From the NCBI RefSeq assembly GCF_000204135.1, contig NC_015408.1:806001-870000 (forward strand): a stretch of DNA of 64,000 bases, in the 5' to 3' direction. The notes under the pieces were generated by a model, which saw only the letters and a list, made by a program, of their open reading frames with translations, searched no databases and was not told the origin of the DNA. Of the stretch, positions 10,200-19,644 are shown one piece after another. The stretch's first letter is position 1. The number at the start of each line of letters is the position of its first letter. Position numbers and translations under genes: made by a program. The stretch is from Chlamydia pecorum E58. Its GTDB lineage: Bacteria; Chlamydiota; Chlamydiia; Chlamydiales; Chlamydiaceae.

Positions 10200-11483
10200 C
10201 TAGTTTAATAAAAGCACAGCAGGAGCCTCGAGAATTTTTTGGAGTCTTTTCATAAACATCGCTGCAGGATAGCCGTCGATTACACGATGATCTACAGACA
10301 GCGTTAGTATGCAAGTAGCGCCTATAGCTACCTCTCCGTTAAGGACAATAGGTTGTTCAACTACGCTTCCTACAGCAAGAATTGCAGCTTGAGGAGGATT
10401 GATAATTGCCGAGAATTCTGTAATTCCTGTCATGCCTAAGTTCGAAACACAAAAAGAACCTCCCTTATACTCATTTTCTTGAAGAGACTGGCTTTTTGCT
10501 TTCGCAACTAAGGCTTTGATCTCTGCAGAAATCATTCCAGTATTTTTTCTATCTGCACAACGGATAATAGGAGTAATGATGCCTTCAGGAATTGCCACAG
10601 CTATAGAAATATCTATCGTTTCAAAGCGAACGATTTTATTATCAACACTGTTAAACCCTGAGTTCACTTCAGGGAATTCCTTTAAGGCTAGAGCGCATGC
10701 TCGTACGATACAATCATTAATAGAGAGCTTGATATTTTGCATTTGTAGCTCTTTAAGGAGATTGAGTAGGGGAGTCGCATAAATCTGTTGTTTGATATAG
10801 AAATGAGGAATTGAAGCTTTTGCTGCTTGTAGCCGAGAGGCAATAATTTCTCTTACTGGAGACATCTCCTCTTCATGGTAAGATCCTGGAGGAACATCTG
10901 GAACCTTAGGGAAGCCGAAACCAGCAATCCCTTTGGGTGGAGCTTTCTCTAAATCTTTTTTCGTAATGCGTCCTCCAGGGCCGCTTCCAGGGATTGCAGT
11001 CACATCTAAGTTGTTTTCTTTAGCAATTTGCTTTGCTAAAGGGGAAATTGCTGAATTTTGAGATGCAGAAGGGAAAGCTAATAAGGAATCCAAAGGAGGT
11101 TCAGGCTTAAAGCCCATGTATGTTATTGAAGGGGTTGCAGGATTGGAAGTAGAGGGGGGTTCTGAAGAAGGTGCTTCTTGAGTAGGTACCGGAATTTGTT
11201 CCGCAGCTTTGGGAAGTAGAGTTTCAAGATCAAAGGTTTCATTTTGCTCTGTAGATATCACAGCAATGGGAGCTCCAATAGCAACCACATCACTAGGCTG
11301 TACAAGGCATTTCCTTAGCCAGCCATCCTCTGTTGCTGTATATTCTAGAACAGCTTTATCTGTAGAGATCTCTAACAGAACATCTCCATAACGAATCTGT
11401 TCGTTTTCTTGCTTACACCATTTAACAATCTTTCCTTTCTCCATAGTAGGGGATAACTTAGGCATTTTTAATAGAGAAATCAC
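10200..11483 (-). CDS. pdhC: Pyruvate dehydrogenase E2, dihydrolipoamide acetyltransferase
   Basis: Core subunit of the pyruvate dehydrogenase complex, moving acetyl groups to CoA. Domains in order: one lipoyl domain (about 1-76) with the lipoylated Lys43 in STDKA; a Pro/Ser-rich linker; a peripheral subunit-binding domain (about 135-170, SPLAKQIAKENNLDVTAIPGSG..GRITKKDL); and the acyltransferase domain ending with the HxxxDG active site (His399, Asp403, Gly404). It is the third gene of pdhA-pdhB-pdhC, six bases after pdhB, so very likely cotranscribed. The ATG start has no strong ribosome binding site. Confidence 0.95.
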   Translation of the reverse strand: MISLLKMPKLSPTMEKGKIVKWCKQENEQIRYGDVLLEISTDKAVLEYTATEDGWLRKCLVQPSDVVAIGAPIAVISTEQNETFDLETLLPKAAEQIPVPTQEAPSSEPPSTSNPATPSITYMGFKPEPPLDSLLAFPSASQNSAISPLAKQIAKENNLDVTAIPGSGPGGRITKKDLEKAPPKGIAGFGFPKVPDVPPGSYHEEEMSPVREIIASRLQAAKASIPHFYIKQQIYATPLLNLLKELQMQNIKLSINDCIVRACALALKEFPEVNSGFNSVDNKIVRFETIDISIAVAIPEGIITPIIRCADRKNTGMISAEIKALVAKAKSQSLQENEYKGGSFCVSNLGMTGITEFSAIINPPQAAILAVGSVVEQPIVLNGEVAIGATCILTLSVDHRVIDGYPAAMFMKRLQKILEAPAVLLLN

Positions 11484-11489
11484 AATAAT

Positions 11490-12476
11490 CTACTCCATGA
11501 CTTTTTCAATGGTGTCTACAATTCTATGTATATTTGGAAGTGTTTCCTGCTCTAAAGTCTTACTATAGGGCATAGGGGTTTCTCTTTGACATACCCTTAA
11601 GGGAGGGCTATCTAAGGAATCAAAAGCATGTTCTACAAGAAGAGCTATGATTTCTGAAGAAATTCCGGAAAAATAATGCCCCTCCTCTACGACTATGCAT
11701 CGGGAAGTCTTTCTCACCGAAACTAAAATTGCAGAAATGTCTAAAGGTTTTATCGTACGTAAATCTAAAATTTCTATAGAGATTCCAAAGCGCTGCTGAG
11801 CAACCTCGCTAGCTTGCTTGACAATCCCTACCATACGACTGTAAGTAATGATTGTTAAGTCGTTTCCTTTCTGAACTGTGCGCGCCTTCCCTATGGGAAC
11901 AAGATACTCTTCTTCTGGAACTTCTCCTTTAACTCCATAGTCAAGCTCATTTTCTAAAAAGAGTACGGGATTATTATTGCGAATAGAGGATTTTAATAAG
12001 CCTTTAGCATCATAGGGGGTTGAAGGGGCAACAATAATCAACCCAGGGATATTAGCGTATAACGCTTCAACACAATGCGAATGCTGACAGGAAACTTGTG
12101 CTGCAGCTCCATTTGGTCCTCGGAAAACGATCGGGACGGAAAAGATTCCTCCGGTCATATAATGCATTTTGGCTGCATGTGAAATAATTTGATCCGCAGC
12201 AACCAAAGAGAAATTCCAGCTCATAAATTCAATAATAGGTCGAAGACCTGCCATAGCAGCTCCAATACCAACCCCGGAAAAAGCAGCTTCACTAATTGGA
12301 GTGTCTATAACTCTATGAGGGCCCCACTTATCCAATAACCCTTTTGTGACTTTATAAGCTCCATTATACTCTCCTACTTCCTCTCCAAGGATACATACTG
12401 TAGGATCTCGAGACATCTCTTCATCAATTGCTTCTCTAATTGCTTCTCGGATTTCTATAGTTTTAACGTTAGGCAT
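11490..12476 (-). CDS. pdhB: Pyruvate dehydrogenase E1, beta subunit
   Basis: Beta chain of the thiamine-diphosphate-dependent E1 that decarboxylates pyruvate. The protein has the standard 328 aa. Family blocks seen are REAIDEEMSRDPTVCILGEEVG near the N-terminus with the TPP-activating Glu, DTPISEAAFSGVGIGAAMAG, VFRGPNGAAAQVSCQHSHCVEA, and the C-terminal VEEGHYFSGISSEI region. The start overlaps the 3' end of pdhA by eight bases, indicating translational coupling and equal production of alpha and beta. Confidence 0.95.
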   Translation of the reverse strand: MPNVKTIEIREAIREAIDEEMSRDPTVCILGEEVGEYNGAYKVTKGLLDKWGPHRVIDTPISEAAFSGVGIGAAMAGLRPIIEFMSWNFSLVAADQIISHAAKMHYMTGGIFSVPIVFRGPNGAAAQVSCQHSHCVEALYANIPGLIIVAPSTPYDAKGLLKSSIRNNNPVLFLENELDYGVKGEVPEEEYLVPIGKARTVQKGNDLTIITYSRMVGIVKQASEVAQQRFGISIEILDLRTIKPLDISAILVSVRKTSRCIVVEEGHYFSGISSEIIALLVEHAFDSLDSPPLRVCQRETPMPYSKTLEQETLPNIHRIVDTIEKVME

Positions 12477-13494
12477 AGACTCCCTCTTCTAAGCTTGTAA
12501 TGGAAGGGTCTGGAGAAGACTTTGCTTTAGTAAAGGCTTCGATAATGCTGTCTCGACACTCCTTACGTAATTGTTGAAACTGCTCTTCTGTGAGTACATT
12601 GAGTTTTTCTAACCATGATTTAGCAAAAAGAATAGGATCTTTTTGATACAGTTTTTGCATCTCTTCTTTAGTCCTATAGAGATTAGGATCAGAAATAGAG
12701 TGACCTCGAAACCGAGAACATAGACACTCTACAATTACAGGGCGTTTTGAAGATAGCATATAAGCATAAGCTTCCTTAAAGCCAAGCAAACAGTTAAATA
12801 GATCTAAGCCGTTCAGTGTAAATGTGCGGATGTTATAAGAGGCTCCTTGAGATTCCCCTATGGGGAACTTCGCTAAAGCACGATGTTGAGCTGTTCCCAT
12901 TCCCCATCCGTTATTTTCAATAATCAGCATTAGGGGGAGACTTTGCAAAGAACTAAAGTTTAGTGTTTCATGAAATACCCCTTGGGCAACAGCGCCTTCC
13001 CCAATGAAACATAAAGATACTTTATGCTCATCACGATACTTTAAAGCAAATGCAGTTCCTGCAGCGAGGGGAATTTGTCCTCCAACAATTCCAAATCCTC
13101 CAGGAAAACGGGGACCGCACATATGCATGGACCCACCTCTACCGTGAGCACAACCCACCTCTTTACCAAGAAGCTCCCCAGCAAGCTGTTCTAAAGGAAT
13201 ATTGAGTAGAATTGCTAGGGCATGACAGCGATAAGAAGAGTAATACCATTGTTCTGTTCCTAGATTCGCAATGGCAGCCGTTGCTACAGCTTCTTGCCCT
13301 GCATAAGAATGGTAAAATCCTCCTACAAGACCTTCAAAGTATGCCTCTTCTCCTCGAGTTTCGAACTCTCGGATCAATATCATTTGTTTGAGTAGTTGTA
13401 TGCAAACTTCTGATCCAAAAGATTCTAGTAGACTCTGAACTAATGCTTCTTGAGTGGGCTCAGAAGCAATATTAAAAGGAGCCGAATAGGACAT
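12469..13494 (-). CDS. pdhA: Pyruvate dehydrogenase E1, alpha subunit
   Basis: Alpha chain of E1, holding most of the thiamine diphosphate site. The segments GRGGSMHMC and GGFGIVGGQIPLAAGTA are typical of E1 alpha. The TPP motif runs from GEG to ENN (usually GDG to NN), so its first metal ligand is Glu rather than Asp. The phosphorylation-loop-like segment RFRGHSISDPNLYR is also present. The open frame reaches back to a TTG at 13557, but the ATG at 13494 (MSYSAPFN) gives 341 aa, the usual bacterial length; an ATG at 13530 is also possible. First gene of the pdhABC operon, divergent from the gene at 13654. Confidence 0.93.
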   Translation of the reverse strand: MSYSAPFNIASEPTQEALVQSLLESFGSEVCIQLLKQMILIREFETRGEEAYFEGLVGGFYHSYAGQEAVATAAIANLGTEQWYYSSYRCHALAILLNIPLEQLAGELLGKEVGCAHGRGGSMHMCGPRFPGGFGIVGGQIPLAAGTAFALKYRDEHKVSLCFIGEGAVAQGVFHETLNFSSLQSLPLMLIIENNGWGMGTAQHRALAKFPIGESQGASYNIRTFTLNGLDLFNCLLGFKEAYAYMLSSKRPVIVECLCSRFRGHSISDPNLYRTKEEMQKLYQKDPILFAKSWLEKLNVLTEEQFQQLRKECRDSIIEAFTKAKSSPDPSITSLEEGVYA

Positions 13495-13653
13495 AACGTG
13501 GAATCTTAATAAGATTGTTTTAGGAGCCATTATAGGATTAGGTGTCACAAAAGACAAGGTCTATTCTGAAGAAAAATATTTGAGTTTTTAAATTCGAAAA
13601 ATCTTTATAGTTTAAGCTTTTCAATTTGTTTTTATAGAAATACAGGAGCTTGA

Positions 13654-14682
13654 ATGGAAGTTTTCCGTCAGTCTGGACATAGTGATTTTTGTATAAAACC
13701 TGTACAAAATGTCAAAGAACATAGAGATCGTCAGTCTGACAAGCAAAATGATGAGGAAGGACAGTTAGAACGAAAATTTCTCTCTATTGTCTTATACATT
13801 CTAGAGTCTTCTCAAGAGGTTTTAAGTAAAGAGAATTCTTTAGATATGTATTTAAATAGAGTTCAATGGTTGCCCTATAAAAAAGAGCAGCTGGAAGAGG
13901 TTAAAGAGCTCTTCTTTATGCTGGAGTCACAAGAAGAAAGAATTGCTCAGTTGTTTTTTTATGCTCCTCCACATGAGAGTAATTTTAATGACTTTATAGA
14001 TAATGTTCAAAGGTTACAAGGTGATAGAGGGTTAGGGGGAGTGTTATGTGGTTTTGGGATTTTTGAACAGCAAAGTGCTTATATTCGCTCTATAAATCAA
14101 ATTACTAAAATACCTCTATTATTAGGATGCCGTTTAGAAAGCAGCTTACATGTATATATGGCTTCTCGTCAGGTTTCCCTTCTTGATTGTAAAAATATGA
14201 TTGCTTTGGGGGAGAACTTGGGGGAGTTTTTAAAGGAGTACGGCATTGTTTTTTCTTTAGCTTTAAAAGAAATCACTTCTTTAGATCTTCTAAGCTATTC
14301 TCAGCTTATCATAGGGTTAGAGCATAGCCAAAATATTCAAGGAAGAATGTATGATGGAGAGCTTTCTTTTGAACAAATTTTTATAAAAAATCCTATAGCT
14401 TTGCGTTATTGCTTAGCCAACACAATTAAAGAGCTTTCCTCAGAGATTAATTTCTCTTCATTAAAGTTTATTGGCCCTTCTATTCTTGCTAATGATGAAG
14501 CAGTCGTCAGGGCTTTAAATTTAGGAGGAGAGTATTTTATGTTTTCTAATTTTTACGATTACAATCTTGGCGTTAAGAAAATTGTAAAACTTATTCAATC
14601 AGGAAAGGTTAGCCCAGAAATTCTCAATAAAAATATTTTAAAAATGCTATTATTGAAACAACGTATGAAAGCTTTTTATTAG
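13654..14682 (+). CDS. Conserved chlamydial protein resembling a degenerate GH3 (NagZ-like) glycosidase
   Basis: 342 aa, with AGGAG ideally placed before the ATG. Not a gene I recognise by name; chlamydiae have an unknown gene between lpxD and pdhA. By pattern it resembles glycoside hydrolase family 3 barrels. GLGGVLCGFGIFEQ...INQITKIPLLLG matches the GGVILFGRN...IPLLIA step. MIALGENLGEFLKEYGIVFS matches the helix before the barrel core. The C-terminus ALNLGGEYFMFSN, SGKVSPEILNKNILKMLLLKQRM matches the AL.AG.D..L / G.IS...ID.SV.RIL.LK pattern. The catalytic DxEGG, KHFPGHG and DD motifs are absent. The N-terminal ~100 residues are charged. It may be a non-catalytic glycan-binding or scaffold protein. 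Confidence 0.7.
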   Translation: MEVFRQSGHSDFCIKPVQNVKEHRDRQSDKQNDEEGQLERKFLSIVLYILESSQEVLSKENSLDMYLNRVQWLPYKKEQLEEVKELFFMLESQEERIAQLFFYAPPHESNFNDFIDNVQRLQGDRGLGGVLCGFGIFEQQSAYIRSINQITKIPLLLGCRLESSLHVYMASRQVSLLDCKNMIALGENLGEFLKEYGIVFSLALKEITSLDLLSYSQLIIGLEHSQNIQGRMYDGELSFEQIFIKNPIALRYCLANTIKELSSEINFSSLKFIGPSILANDEAVVRALNLGGEYFMFSNFYDYNLGVKKIVKLIQSGKVSPEILNKNILKMLLLKQRMKAFY

Positions 14683-14685
14683 TGA

Positions 14686-15768
14686 TCACCTGGGGACTTC
14701 TGTATTTTCTTCCTTTTGCACAAATAGCTCTTTCATCTGAATTTCTAATTTCGCTATGCGCTCTTCTGTTTTAGGAAGGTTTCGAATTTTTGCGATCAAA
14801 CGGTGTATTTCTTGATAGGGACGCGCTGGAGCACCTCCATATACTCCTGGAGAAGAGATCGGTTTTGTTACTCCTGTTTGGGCCATCATAATGACGTGAT
14901 CTGTAATAGAAATGTGTCCAGTAATTCCAGATTGTCCACCGATAATGACATGGTTGCCGATTTTTGTAGATCCTGCGATTCCTGCTTGAGCAACAACAAT
15001 ACCGTGCTTCCCAATTTCTACTTGGTGAGCGATTTGTACTTGGTTGTCAATTTTCGAGCCCTCACGAACCAGGGTTCTTTTAAAACGACCACGATCAATT
15101 GTGGTGTTTGCTCCAATTTCAACATCATCCTCAATGATAACAACACCGAGATGTTTAAGATGTTTATGCTGTCCAAAAGCATTTGTAATGTAGCCAAAAC
15201 CACAAGAGCCAATAATAGCTCCAGGCTGAATAATAACGCGTTTGCCGATAGAAACGCGTTCTCGAATCACAACCTTTGGATAGATAAGGCAGTTTTCTCC
15301 TATGGTACTATAGGCTCCAATGAAACTCCCAGCACCAATGCTCGTCCCGGATTTAATATGGGCGTGCTGACAAATTACTGCATAAGGTTCTATACAAACA
15401 TTATCTTCGATACACGCTGTTGGATGAATTACTGCAGTCGGATGAATACCTTCAAATCCTGACGAGGCAGGCTTGATGAAAAGCTCTACACACTTTTGAA
15501 ATACTAAAGAAGGGGAATCAGAAGAAATTAAAAGATTTTTATTTAAGTAAGCATATTTTTCTGCATGGAGCTTAGCAACAACTATGGCTCCAGCTTCTGT
15601 CTTTTTCATAAAAGAGATATATTTCTCATTGTCTAAAAAAGTAACATGATGACTTTTAGCTTCTCCAATTTCTTCTACGCCAGAAATAAGGGTTTCTAAG
15701 TTGCCTTGAACATCGACTTGTAACAGTTTTGCCAACTCCTTTAGAGTATACACTGCTTCTTGGGACAT
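14686..15768 (-). CDS. lpxD: UDP-3-O-(3-hydroxyacyl)glucosamine N-acyltransferase
   Basis: Third step of lipid A synthesis, adding the N-linked acyl chain from acyl-ACP. The N-terminal uridine-binding domain (about 1-105) is followed by a long left-handed beta-helix built of hexapeptide repeats (for example [20 protein letters not shown]). The conserved block [19 protein letters not shown] contains the histidine-rich active-site region. A C-terminal coiled helix ends the 360-aa protein. AAGAGG lies upstream of the ATG. It forms a run with ompH and bamA on the minus strand: bamA, ompH, lpxD in transcription order. Confidence 0.95.
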   Translation of the reverse strand: MSQEAVYTLKELAKLLQVDVQGNLETLISGVEEIGEAKSHHVTFLDNEKYISFMKKTEAGAIVVAKLHAEKYAYLNKNLLISSDSPSLVFQKCVELFIKPASSGFEGIHPTAVIHPTACIEDNVCIEPYAVICQHAHIKSGTSIGAGSFIGAYSTIGENCLIYPKVVIRERVSIGKRVIIQPGAIIGSCGFGYITNAFGQHKHLKHLGVVIIEDDVEIGANTTIDRGRFKRTLVREGSKIDNQVQIAHQVEIGKHGIVVAQAGIAGSTKIGNHVIIGGQSGITGHISITDHVIMMAQTGVTKPISSPGVYGGAPARPYQEIHRLIAKIRNLPKTEERIAKLEIQMKELFVQKEENTEVPR

Positions 15769-15789
15769 AGAAAACCTCTTACCTCTAGA

Positions 15790-16305
15790 TTAGTTATTTT
15801 TTTTGAAAGACTCATCAAGAATTTTGATGATAGCATCAGTTTTATCTGCCCCTGGGACAATCGCTAAAACGGCTTCTTCATTAAGAATTGCTTCTAATTT
15901 TTCTTTCTCCATAACTTTTTTAGAAGCTTGTTTGACCTCTTCAATGAGCTTTTGAATGCGTTTCATGTTATTTTGGTTTACAGCTTGATAACACTGTGCT
16001 TGGAACGTATTGTACTCAGCTGAAAGCTCTTCGAATTTCTTTTTTAATTCATCGGAAGCATTTTTAGAAAGACTTTCCATGTAGTCTTCGTCTTGAAGTT
16101 TATTATATAAAGAGGTGAGTTCCTCTTCCATTTTCTCTGCTGTGCGCATATATTTTTGCTTCATTGAATCTAATTCTTCAGATTCTTTTTTTCCTAAAGC
16201 AGACTCTTCTAAACAACGCTTTAAGTTTACAATTCCAATATTTGCATCTAGGGAAAGTGTTTGTACGCATAACACAAGCACTGTAGCAGTAAGTAATTTC
16301 TTCAT
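15790..16305 (-). CDS. ompH: Periplasmic chaperone Skp/OmpH
   Basis: Holds unfolded outer-membrane proteins in the periplasm and delivers them to BamA, encoded just upstream. A signal peptide is clear ([20 protein letters not shown]), followed by the short strand [13 protein letters not shown] and then a long charged helical region (about 45-135) that forms the coiled-coil tentacles of Skp. The 171-aa length fits. It lies 79 bp after bamA and 21 bp before lpxD, the usual chlamydial order. Confidence 0.92.
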   Translation of the reverse strand: MKKLLTATVLVLCVQTLSLDANIGIVNLKRCLEESALGKKESEELDSMKQKYMRTAEKMEEELTSLYNKLQDEDYMESLSKNASDELKKKFEELSAEYNTFQAQCYQAVNQNNMKRIQKLIEEVKQASKKVMEKEKLEAILNEEAVLAIVPGADKTDAIIKILDESFKKNN

Positions 16306-16384
16306 AAAAACCTTTTTAAATCTAAATGATCATTCAAGGGAAACATGTGTTCCTAAAAAGATGATGAGCTCCCTTTATATGTAG

Positions 16385-18745
16385 TTAGAACATTCCTCCT
16401 AAAGCAAAGAAGAACCTTTGAGAAACATCAATTTTTTCACTATTAAAGACTTCTGTTGGACGGAATGGCCAGCCGAAACCTAACATTACGGGAACATTAT
16501 TCATAACATCAAATCGCAAGCCAAAACCTGCACTACTACACAGATCTTTTAATCGGATAGTATATTCTTGAAGCCCAATAAATCCTGAATCAAGAAAGAC
16601 AAAAGCACTAATATTTGGTTGTTGGACGAGAGGATATTGGAATTCTTCAGAAAGAAGCAAGGAAGATAATCCGCCCTTAGGTTCCGTAGGAGAATATTTT
16701 GGCCCGATAATGAAGGACTTATACCCTCGCACAGAAGTTTCTCCTCCTAAAAAGAAGCGTTCACTTACAGGAATGCCGTCAGCAGTAGTATCTCCAAAAG
16801 GTTTGATAAACTGCGCTTCTCCTTTAATTTTCAATACCCCTTTTCTTGTAAGCTTTCTATATATAGAACTATTCAATGTAAGTTTAGTAAAGTGGTATTT
16901 TCCCCCTAGTCCTGAAACCTCAAAGTTCGTGGCGCCTCGAATTCCTGTTGTAGGATTACGAGGATTATCTACAGAGTCATAGTTTAAATTTACACCTAGG
17001 GCAGAGACAAAACCTTTGTTGCTATCAATATTTGGGCCTAAGAGAAATTTACGTTTTTCATGGAGGCTTGTTTGACTGCCTCGGTAATACAAACCATACT
17101 TTAAATTCTTATTCAGGATATAAGTTGTGCTGACATTTCCTCCGTAGGTTTGAACAGCATAGTCTTTAGAGAGGGCTCGATTAATAGATTTGTCTAACTC
17201 TACTCCTAAAATCCAGGGTGTGTTTAAAAAATGTGGACGAGTCCACTTTAGAGTGTAGTCTGTAACCTTATCTCCAAAATTAGCTTTTAAAAACAAATAT
17301 TCTCCACCACCTCTAAGGCAACGAAACCCTTTATCAAAGATATTGCGAATCCCAAACAGATCAAAGTTGCTCTCAGATAACTCAACTCCTCCAAAAAGGT
17401 TATCTAAAGAACTAAACCCTAAGAATAGGCCTAAATTTCCGGTCGTTGTTTCTTTAACATCAATAAAGATGTCACGATATTGCTCAGAGCTATTCATAGG
17501 ATCAAGCTGGGAGCGGACAGTATAGACACTAACACTTTGGAAATAGCCTGTATTTCTTAGACGTTGCTCTGTATCTTCAAGCTTCAATCGATTAAAGGTA
17601 TCCCCAGGGAATAGGCTTGTTTCATGGAGGATAACATTAGGATCGGTATGTGTATTCCCTGTGATCTTAATTAGACCAACTTTATATGGAGAACCTTCGC
17701 TTATATGATAGGTAATGTCATAAACAGATCGATCGGAATGCGGAGCGAAAACTACATCTACATTGGTATTGATGTAACCATATTTAGCATACATCTGCTT
17801 AATTTTTTGCGCGCCATTCCAAATATTTTCTGGACAGTAAATTTCATCCGGAGACACACATATTTGTCTTTCTATTAAGCGTCTTGGCAAGACATCCAGT
17901 CCCTCAATATGTACGTGGCCTAGGGTATATTTGGGACCTTTATCCACGTATAAAGTTAGGAGGATATTATTCCGAGCATCTAGAGTATATTTTGGGGTAA
18001 CAATAGCATCTGCATACCCCTGGTTGTGCAGATAGTTTGTAATGCTCAGGGAATCTTGTTCTACGATGTTAGGATGGTACAGCCCAGCTCCAGTAAACCA
18101 ACTGGTAGCTAAGGAGTACTGCTTTGTTTGGACAAACTCCTGAATATCAGCTTTTTCCCCGCGAGAAAGACCCTCAATTTTGAGCTGTTTAATCTTTCCA
18201 CAGGGACCCTCTTGAATGCGAATAGTAATATTGATTCGCCCTTGCTCTTGATTATGATCCAGCTCATAGTTTAAATTTGACTCAAAGTAACCACGCTTAA
18301 GATAGTAAGTTCTTAAATCATCAAATCCTTTAAGGAATTTTTCTCTTTCAAATAAATCGTTTTGATAGATTTGCAATGTTTTAAGGATCTTATGCTCAGG
18401 AATAGCCTTATTTCCTATAACGGCAATTTTATGAATATAAGGTTTAGCGATAAGATGCAGAGAAATGTAAGCTTTTCCCTGTGAAAACTCTACTTTGGGG
18501 TCTACATTATCATATTCTTTAGCTAATGTACGAAGATCTTGGTCAAAATCTATTTGAGAAAAAAGAGCTCCACTTTTAGTCCTCAGGTTGGGTTGAGAGT
18601 GTTGATTTAAAGAATTTTCTCCTTCTACTGTAATATTGATGGAATCTACAACAACACACCCTTCTTTTACGCTATTCGATCCGAATGAGGTAGAAGAGGT
18701 TATAAGCAATAAAGTAGAAAAGAGAAGAACGGCTTTATTTCGCAT
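16385..18745 (-). CDS. bamA: Outer membrane protein assembly factor BamA (Omp85)
   Basis: Outer-membrane barrel that folds other outer-membrane proteins. A signal peptide (residues 1-22, ending SFG) precedes a row of POTRA domains to about residue 430, including IAVIGNKAIPEHKILKTL, IKQLKIEGLSRGEKAD, LGHVHIEGLDVLPRRLIE and VGLIKITGNTHTDPNVI. The C-terminal 16-strand barrel carries the conserved loop-6 motif VRGYKS and a final phenylalanine typical of the outer-membrane sorting signal. 786 aa is normal. First gene of the bamA-ompH-lpxD run. Confidence 0.96.
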   Translation of the reverse strand: MRNKAVLLFSTLLLITSSTSFGSNSVKEGCVVVDSINITVEGENSLNQHSQPNLRTKSGALFSQIDFDQDLRTLAKEYDNVDPKVEFSQGKAYISLHLIAKPYIHKIAVIGNKAIPEHKILKTLQIYQNDLFEREKFLKGFDDLRTYYLKRGYFESNLNYELDHNQEQGRINITIRIQEGPCGKIKQLKIEGLSRGEKADIQEFVQTKQYSLATSWFTGAGLYHPNIVEQDSLSITNYLHNQGYADAIVTPKYTLDARNNILLTLYVDKGPKYTLGHVHIEGLDVLPRRLIERQICVSPDEIYCPENIWNGAQKIKQMYAKYGYINTNVDVVFAPHSDRSVYDITYHISEGSPYKVGLIKITGNTHTDPNVILHETSLFPGDTFNRLKLEDTEQRLRNTGYFQSVSVYTVRSQLDPMNSSEQYRDIFIDVKETTTGNLGLFLGFSSLDNLFGGVELSESNFDLFGIRNIFDKGFRCLRGGGEYLFLKANFGDKVTDYTLKWTRPHFLNTPWILGVELDKSINRALSKDYAVQTYGGNVSTTYILNKNLKYGLYYRGSQTSLHEKRKFLLGPNIDSNKGFVSALGVNLNYDSVDNPRNPTTGIRGATNFEVSGLGGKYHFTKLTLNSSIYRKLTRKGVLKIKGEAQFIKPFGDTTADGIPVSERFFLGGETSVRGYKSFIIGPKYSPTEPKGGLSSLLLSEEFQYPLVQQPNISAFVFLDSGFIGLQEYTIRLKDLCSSAGFGLRFDVMNNVPVMLGFGWPFRPTEVFNSEKIDVSQRFFFALGGMF

Positions 18746-18924
18746 GGTTTTTCCAGAAAATCTCCCCTGGTAGAGGGGTTGTTTAAGAGGTAAGCATAAA
18801 AATACGAGCTGAAGTGTTTTTTAACAAGGCTTTACCTTCAGACTATATGTCACAATTAGAAATGTCTAGCCTTTTACCAGTTTAAGAGATCTTAAGAAAA
18901 GAAAACCTTTTATTTCAACCATTA

Positions 18925-19533
18925 CTAATAGAGGCTTCTTCCTGAAAAGGCTCGTGATAACGTGCTTACATCAACATAATCAAAAGATAGGCCTACAGGC
19001 AGGCCTAAAGCTAAACGAGAGATAGATCCAGAAAAGGATGCTCCTTCTAATTCTTGCTTTAAGAACAGAGCAGTCGCATCTCCTTCTAGAGTGGCATCTA
19101 GAGCGAGAATAATTTCTTTAGGAGATAATACTTGTATGTAGTGTTTAAGGGCTGCAACTCTTTGGGGAGGGATATGCTGACCTGTCATAGGTGAGAGCTG
19201 TGAGCCAAGAGTGTAATAGCGACCTTTGAAGACTTTCGAGCGCTCTAAAAAGAAAACGTCTTTTTGTGAGGCAACAATACAAAGAGTTGATGTATCTCGA
19301 GTTGAAGAGCAAAACTCACATTGTGTTAAAGAAGATTCTTTAAGACAAAAGCATTGAGAACAGAAGCTTCTTGCTGCTGCAGTTTCATAAAAAACATTGC
19401 CTAAAGCTTTAAGTTGTTCTTCATCCCAAGAAAGGAGTTCAAATGCGAGCTTTTCTGCAGTTTTAAAGCCAATCCCGGGGAGTCTTTTTAAAAAAGAAAC
19501 TAATTGAGATAGGTAGCTTGGGTATTTAACCAT
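18925..19533 (-). CDS. recR: Recombination protein RecR
   Basis: Works with RecO (and RecF where present) to load RecA on gapped DNA. A helix-hairpin-helix (KRLPGIGFKTAEKLAF) is followed by a zinc finger (CSQC...CEFC) and a Toprim domain (IILALDATLEGDATALFL). The frame is open back to a TTG at 19587, but the ATG at 19533 (MVKYPSYLSQL) matches the usual RecR start and gives 202 aa, the family length. Neither start has a clear ribosome binding site. Divergent from fabH. Confidence 0.94.
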   Translation of the reverse strand: MVKYPSYLSQLVSFLKRLPGIGFKTAEKLAFELLSWDEEQLKALGNVFYETAAARSFCSQCFCLKESSLTQCEFCSSTRDTSTLCIVASQKDVFFLERSKVFKGRYYTLGSQLSPMTGQHIPPQRVAALKHYIQVLSPKEIILALDATLEGDATALFLKQELEGASFSGSISRLALGLPVGLSFDYVDVSTLSRAFSGRSLY

Positions 19534-19644
19534 ATCGTTTGAGTAAATTCTTGTGTCACTATTTTTTATAAAGGGGTTGGGACCCAAATTAAAATTAGGG
19601 TATAAACTCTTTGAATAGTATACTAGCTTTTTTCTTTACTATAG

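Noticed and set aside
14803..15462. 219-aa open frame on the plus strand
   Set aside because: It lies fully opposite lpxD, whose hexapeptide repeats make a repetitive antisense frame; composition (Asn/Cys-rich) is not protein-like.
18882..18895. Inverted repeat TTAAGA-GA-TCTTAA after recR
   Set aside because: Six-base arms in AT-rich sequence and no T-run; too weak to call a terminator.
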